A stretch of 8,077 bases of DNA from Propionibacteriaceae bacterium (GTDB lineage: Bacteria; Actinomycetota; Actinomycetes; Propionibacteriales; Propionibacteriaceae), in NCBI GenBank assembly GCA_021323255.1, contig JAJTCL010000110.1, forward strand, positions 1-8,077, read 5' to 3'. Each line of letters starts with the position of its first letter. Positions within the stretch are counted from its first letter, which is position 1. Position numbers and translations under genes: made by a program. Positions 4,983-8,077 of the stretch are shown in pieces. Below the pieces are notes generated by a model. The model was not told the DNA's origin and did no database searches. It saw nothing but the letters and a program-made list of their open reading frames with translations.

Positions 4983-7661
4983 GTGACCGATCTTCCCAGC
5001 GGCACCGTCACCTTCCTCTTCACGGACATCGAGGGCAGTACCGCGCTCTGGGAGCGGGACCGGCAGGTGATGGGGGCAGCCGTCGCGCGGCACCTGGCCA
5101 TCCTGCACAACCTCATCGCCGCCCACGACGGGGTCCTCTTCAAGACGGTTGGCGATGGTACCCAGGCCGCCTTCGCCTCTGCCGAAGCCGCACTGCGCGC
5201 TGCCGTCGCCAGTCAACGCGCGCTCCTGGCTGAGGACTGGGGGGAGATCGGACCATTGACCGTGCGCATGGCACTCCATGCCGGGGAGGCCATCCCCGAC
5301 ATACGCGGAGACTACCTGGCGGCCCCGCTGAACCGGCTCGCACGCCTCCTCTCGACTGGGTACGGTGGTCAAATTCTCCTCTCGCAGACCGTCCAGCAGT
5401 TGAGCCGCGGCGCCCTGCCTGCGGGGAGCGAGCTGCGGGATCTGGGCGAGCACCGGCTGCGAGACTTACTGGAGCCGGAGCGGGTCTATCAGCTGCGGCA
5501 CCCGGACCTGCCCGCTGAGTTCCCCCCCCTCAAGTCGCTGGAGCACCGACCCAACAACCTGCCCTTGCAGCCCACCCCGTTTCTCGGTCGGGAGCAGGAG
5601 GTCGAGCAGGTGGTGGCGCTGGTGCGCCGTCCCGACGTCCGGCTGCTGACCCTGACCGGGCCGGGAGGCACGGGCAAGACCCGGCTCGGCCTGCAGGTAG
5701 GGGCGGAGGTGCTGGAGGATTTCGCCGATGGGGTCTTCTTCGTGCCCCTGGCCCCGCTGACCGACCCTGAGCTCGTCCCCTCCGCCATCGCCGAGGCTCT
5801 GGAGGTGCGGGAGGAGGGCGGGCGCCCCCTGCGTGAGCGGCTGCTTGATGTCCTGGCCGGCAAACAGCTGCTGGTGGTCCTGGACAACGTCGAGCACGTG
5901 GTCGGGGCGGCTCCCTTTGTCGGGGAATTGCTGAGTGCGGCACCAGGACTCAAGGTGCTGGCCACCAGCCGGGTGCCGCTGCGGCTGCGAGGGGAGCAGG
6001 AATATGCCGTGCCCACGCTCACCCTTCCTCGCCGCAAGCCCCCACCCACCGCTGAGCAGCTCACCCAGTACGAGGCGGTGCGCCTCTTCATCGCCCGAGC
6101 GCAGGCGGTTAAGGCCGACTTCACCGTCAGCAATGAGACGGCTCCCGCCGTCGCCGAGATCTGTCATCGCTTGGATGGCTTGCCGCTCGCGATTGAGCTC
6201 GCCGCAGCCCGGGTCCGGATGCTCTCGCCGCAGGCGATGCTAGCGCGGCTGGAGCATCGCCTGCCACTTCTTACGGGGGGAGCACGAGACGCGCCTGCCC
6301 GCCAACAGACGCTGCGCAACACCATCGCCTGGAGTTACGACCTGCTCTCCCCCGAGGAGAAGGCGTTGTTCCGGCGCCTGGCCGTCTTTGCCGGGAGAGC
6401 CTCCTTCGAGGCGATCGAGGCGGTAGCGAACTCGGACGGGGACCTCGACGTGTTCGGCGGGATAGAACGGTTGCTCGAGCACAGCTTGATCCGCCAAGAG
6501 GAAGGGCCAGACGGTGAGCCGCGCTTCTGGATGCTAGAGACAGTGCGCGAGTTTGGTGTGGAGCAACTGGAAGTGCACGGCGAGGAGACGACCACCCGCG
6601 ATCGCCATGCCGGATACTTCCTCGCCCTACTTGAACGAGCCGATCCGGACGTCTTCGGCTCCGGTTCCCTCCAGCCAGTCCTGGACGCGATCGAACCCGA
6701 GCATGACAACGCGGGGGCGGCATTGCGGTGGTCGTGGGAGACGGGCGACCACGACACGCTCCTCCGCCTGGCCGGGGCCCTCGCCTGGTTCTGGTATTAC
6801 CGCGGCTACCTCAACGAAGGCCAGCGCTGGCTCAGCCAGGCGCTCGAGACGCCGGCCGATCCTGCCGCGCCACGACCACGTGCTTGGGCGCTGACCGCGA
6901 GCGGGCTGATCGCCAGCGTGTCTGGCGAACCCGAACGCGCGGCCGAGCTGTTAACGGCGAGCTTCGACTGGTGGGAGCGGAGCAGCGAGGCCGTTGGCCA
7001 CGCGGTAGCGCGCGGTCTACTCGGTGGCCTGCGGGTGAGCCAGGGGCAGTACGATGAGGCTGCGGCACTCTTCTTGGGCAACGAGGCCTTTTTCCAGGGC
7101 GGGGCATACGAAATTTGGATCGCGCACGCACGCTTTCATCTCGGCGTGATCGCGTGGATGCAAGGGGATGAGGATCGCGCCCGCAGTGTCCTGCGTGATG
7201 CTGCGGAGCACTTCGATCGCTCTGAGGACCCGGCTCATGCCAGCGATTCGCTGCGGTATTTGGGCTTGATCGCCTGCGCCGCCGGCGACCTCGACGAGGC
7301 GGCGAGGTGGTTTCGCGAGATGTTGACTCGCCTGCACCAGCAGCGCAGCCGCCGCGCCCTCGCGGTCGGACTGGCCGATGTCGCGACCCTGGCCGCGGCG
7401 CACGAGGCGTGGCATCCCGCGGCCCAACTCTTCGCCAAGGCGGAGGCACTACTCCAGGACGAGGGCGCCGCGTTCACCCTGCCGGCCCGGGACCACTACG
7501 AGCGGGCGCATGTTCGTGCGCGGGATGCCCTGGGTGAAGATGTCTATCACGCGGCCGCCGATGCTGGTCGGTCACTCACGTTGGAGCAGGCCTTGTCAGA
7601 GGCGGAGGCGGTTCTGGAGTTGGACCATAATGGCGGGGCCGATACTGCCCTTGTACTTTGA
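4983..7661 (+). CDS. Class III nucleotidyl cyclase - NB-ARC (STAND) ATPase - TPR fusion
   Basis: 892-aa cytoplasmic signalling protein. Residues 7-170 form a class III cyclase domain: TFLFTDIEGST with metal Asp15, FKTVGDG with Lys54 and metal Asp58, and LNRLAR with transition-state residues Asn117 and Arg121. By pattern alignment the usual purine-selecting Asp/Thr is Ala114, so ATP versus GTP choice is open. From 195 (PTPFLGREQEVEQVV) an NB-ARC-like ATPase follows: Walker A GPGGTGKTRL (226-235), Walker B LLVVLDN (296-302), LATSR (326-330), GLPLAIELAAAR (399-410), then a winged-helix segment near 443-475. Residues about 575-850 hold five or so TPR-like helix pairs (e.g. GVIAWMQGDEDRARSVL, GLIACAAGDLDEAARWF). 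No C-terminal LuxR helix-turn-helix, so output is probably the cyclase. GTG start is supported by GGAG at 4971-4974. Substrate sensed by the TPR/ATPase part is unknown. Related fusions are common in Chloroflexota and mycobacteria. Confidence 0.9.
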   Translation: MTDLPSGTVTFLFTDIEGSTALWERDRQVMGAAVARHLAILHNLIAAHDGVLFKTVGDGTQAAFASAEAALRAAVASQRALLAEDWGEIGPLTVRMALHAGEAIPDIRGDYLAAPLNRLARLLSTGYGGQILLSQTVQQLSRGALPAGSELRDLGEHRLRDLLEPERVYQLRHPDLPAEFPPLKSLEHRPNNLPLQPTPFLGREQEVEQVVALVRRPDVRLLTLTGPGGTGKTRLGLQVGAEVLEDFADGVFFVPLAPLTDPELVPSAIAEALEVREEGGRPLRERLLDVLAGKQLLVVLDNVEHVVGAAPFVGELLSAAPGLKVLATSRVPLRLRGEQEYAVPTLTLPRRKPPPTAEQLTQYEAVRLFIARAQAVKADFTVSNETAPAVAEICHRLDGLPLAIELAAARVRMLSPQAMLARLEHRLPLLTGGARDAPARQQTLRNTIAWSYDLLSPEEKALFRRLAVFAGRASFEAIEAVANSDGDLDVFGGIERLLEHSLIRQEEGPDGEPRFWMLETVREFGVEQLEVHGEETTTRDRHAGYFLALLERADPDVFGSGSLQPVLDAIEPEHDNAGAALRWSWETGDHDTLLRLAGALAWFWYYRGYLNEGQRWLSQALETPADPAAPRPRAWALTASGLIASVSGEPERAAELLTASFDWWERSSEAVGHAVARGLLGGLRVSQGQYDEAAALFLGNEAFFQGGAYEIWIAHARFHLGVIAWMQGDEDRARSVLRDAAEHFDRSEDPAHASDSLRYLGLIACAAGDLDEAARWFREMLTRLHQQRSRRALAVGLADVATLAAAHEAWHPAAQLFAKAEALLQDEGAAFTLPARDHYERAHVRARDALGEDVYHAAADAGRSLTLEQALSEAEAVLELDHNGGADTALVL

Positions 7662-7676
7662 ATTGGGTGATCGACG

Positions 7677-7691
7677 GGTGCGATAAGCACC
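7677..7691. terminator. Hairpin between convergent gene ends
   Basis: GGTGC (7677-7681) and GCACC (7687-7691) enclose GATAA. The hairpin lies exactly between the cyclase stop (7661) and the stop of the minus-strand ORF (7692-7694), which fits a shared terminator. It is short, with no T-run on either side. Confidence 0.3.
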
Positions 7692-8057
7692 TCACCTGCG
7701 AAGAGCAATAACCAGGCGTGCCGGAACGTCCTCGGTCGACACGGCATCCTGACGGACCCGCTTGCAGATCGCTCTGACGGTTTCGTGCGAGTCGCCAAGA
7801 TCGCGTGGTACGCCACGCAAGCCTTTACGCTCGGACTGGGCCGCAACTGCCGTGCATTGCTCACGAGCAATGCACGATCTCTTAGCCATCAGCGCATAGA
7901 GCTGCACTCCAGATTGTTGTCGTGAGCGGAGCAGCCGCTCCCGATAGAGGAACGGGATTAGGGACAGTTCTACCACATCTATCTCGCGTAACCGATCCCC
8001 CGTCGCTTCCGCCCTCTCAGCCTTGGCAGTCGTTGCCAGTTGATCAGTCTGTTTCAC
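7692..8057 (-). CDS. Hypothetical 121-aa protein with HTH-like C-terminal segment
   Basis: I do not recognise this ORF. It begins at GTG 8057, with GGGG (8063-8066 on the opposite strand) as a weak ribosome site, and an in-frame stop lies just upstream at 8073-8075. Residues 79-101 (GLRGVPRDLGDSHETVRAICKRV fragmentarily) resemble the helix-turn-helix phrase LGVSHETVR seen in recombinases and transposon-related proteins; the Gly-Asp in place of Gly-Val suggests decay or coincidence. The N-terminal half is rich in Arg and Glu and has no motif I know. Two strong inverted repeats (7803-7818 and 7851-7876) lie inside it, unusual for coding DNA. It may be a degraded transposon-related gene or a spurious ORF. 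If it is not a gene, 7692-8077 contains only these repeats. Confidence 0.35.
   Translation of the reverse strand: MKQTDQLATTAKAERAEATGDRLREIDVVELSLIPFLYRERLLRSRQQSGVQLYALMAKRSCIAREQCTAVAAQSERKGLRGVPRDLGDSHETVRAICKRVRQDAVSTEDVPARLVIALRR
7803..7818. repeat. 6-bp perfect inverted repeat
   Basis: GCGTGG (7803-7808) and CCACGC (7813-7818) enclose TACG. It is one of two strong dyads within 75 bases. Its role is unknown: it might be an RNA hairpin or a protein site, or chance in GC-rich DNA. Confidence 0.4.
7851..7876. repeat. 12-bp perfect inverted repeat with 2-base centre
   Basis: CGTGCATTGCTC (7851-7862), AC, GAGCAATGCACG (7865-7876): a 26-base dyad without any mismatch. This is much longer than chance dyads elsewhere in the window. 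It could bind a dimeric protein, form a cruciform or transcript hairpin, or be a recombination or transposon-related site. It falls inside the weak minus-strand ORF. Confidence 0.75.
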
Positions 8058-8077
8058 TTGGTCCCCAGTTGACTACC

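Noticed and set aside
4804..5233. Short plus-strand ORFs before and into the cyclase gene
   Set aside because: They are out of frame with the cyclase, partly overlap it and show no domain.
5466..6167. 233-aa minus-strand ORF opposite the ATPase domain
   Set aside because: A shadow of the NB-ARC coding frame; the plus strand has Walker A, Walker B and GLPLA motifs in order.
7353..7361. GCGCCCTCG in the cyclase gene as a right att site
   Set aside because: Only 9 bases match the tRNA end, inside a well-conserved coding region, as expected by chance in GC-rich DNA.
1..8077. CRISPR array
   Set aside because: No regularly spaced repeats of 20-40 bases with unique spacers were seen, and no cas genes.

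Overview
The window is high-GC bacterial DNA from an organism that decodes UGA as selenocysteine, since it carries a tRNA-Sec gene. The long cyclase / NB-ARC ATPase / TPR fusion, the multidomain RecQ and the GTG starts fit Chloroflexota of the Thermomicrobia type, or less likely an actinobacterium. This placement is an impression from gene style and was not tested.

Layout, left to right. (1) Positions 2-1705, + strand: the 3' part of a RecQ-family DNA helicase, cut by the left window edge, with second helicase lobe, Zn-binding, RQC and HRDC domains. (2) 1706-1929: non-coding, with a nested palindromic repeat that looks dispersed, then a weak promoter candidate. (3) 1930-2027: tRNA-Sec (anticodon UCA, very long variable arm), with CCA encoded and a second CCA directly behind it. 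(4) 2028-2271: non-coding, with a small hairpin and three short direct repeats resembling integrase arm-type sites. (5) 2272-3204, +: a DUF4268-type protein with a PD-(D/E)xK-like N-terminal half. (6) 3255-4388, -: a complete phage-type tyrosine integrase. (7) 4471-4707, +: a small XRE-type helix-turn-helix regulator, divergent from the integrase across an 82-bp control region. (8) 4708-4982: non-coding, with a hairpin and a possible promoter. (9) 4983-7661, +: a class III nucleotidyl cyclase fused to an NB-ARC-type ATPase and TPR repeats (892 aa). (10) 7692-8057, -: a weakly supported 121-aa ORF containing a perfect 12-bp inverted repeat.

Best reading: an integrative element entered the 3' end of the selC-type tRNA gene. 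The tRNA would be its left attachment site, the repeats at 2107-2162 the integrase arm sites, the DUF4268 protein its cargo, and the integrase/regulator pair its mobility and control module. I found no second copy of the tRNA 3' end in the window, so the right boundary is either outside it or decayed. RecQ is probably host backbone. Whether the cyclase-ATPase gene belongs to the element or the host cannot be decided from this window. I see no complete, recognisable new multi-gene system. The most unusual items are the selC-linked island with its nuclease-like cargo, and the cyclase-STAND protein whose purine-selecting residue looks non-canonical.
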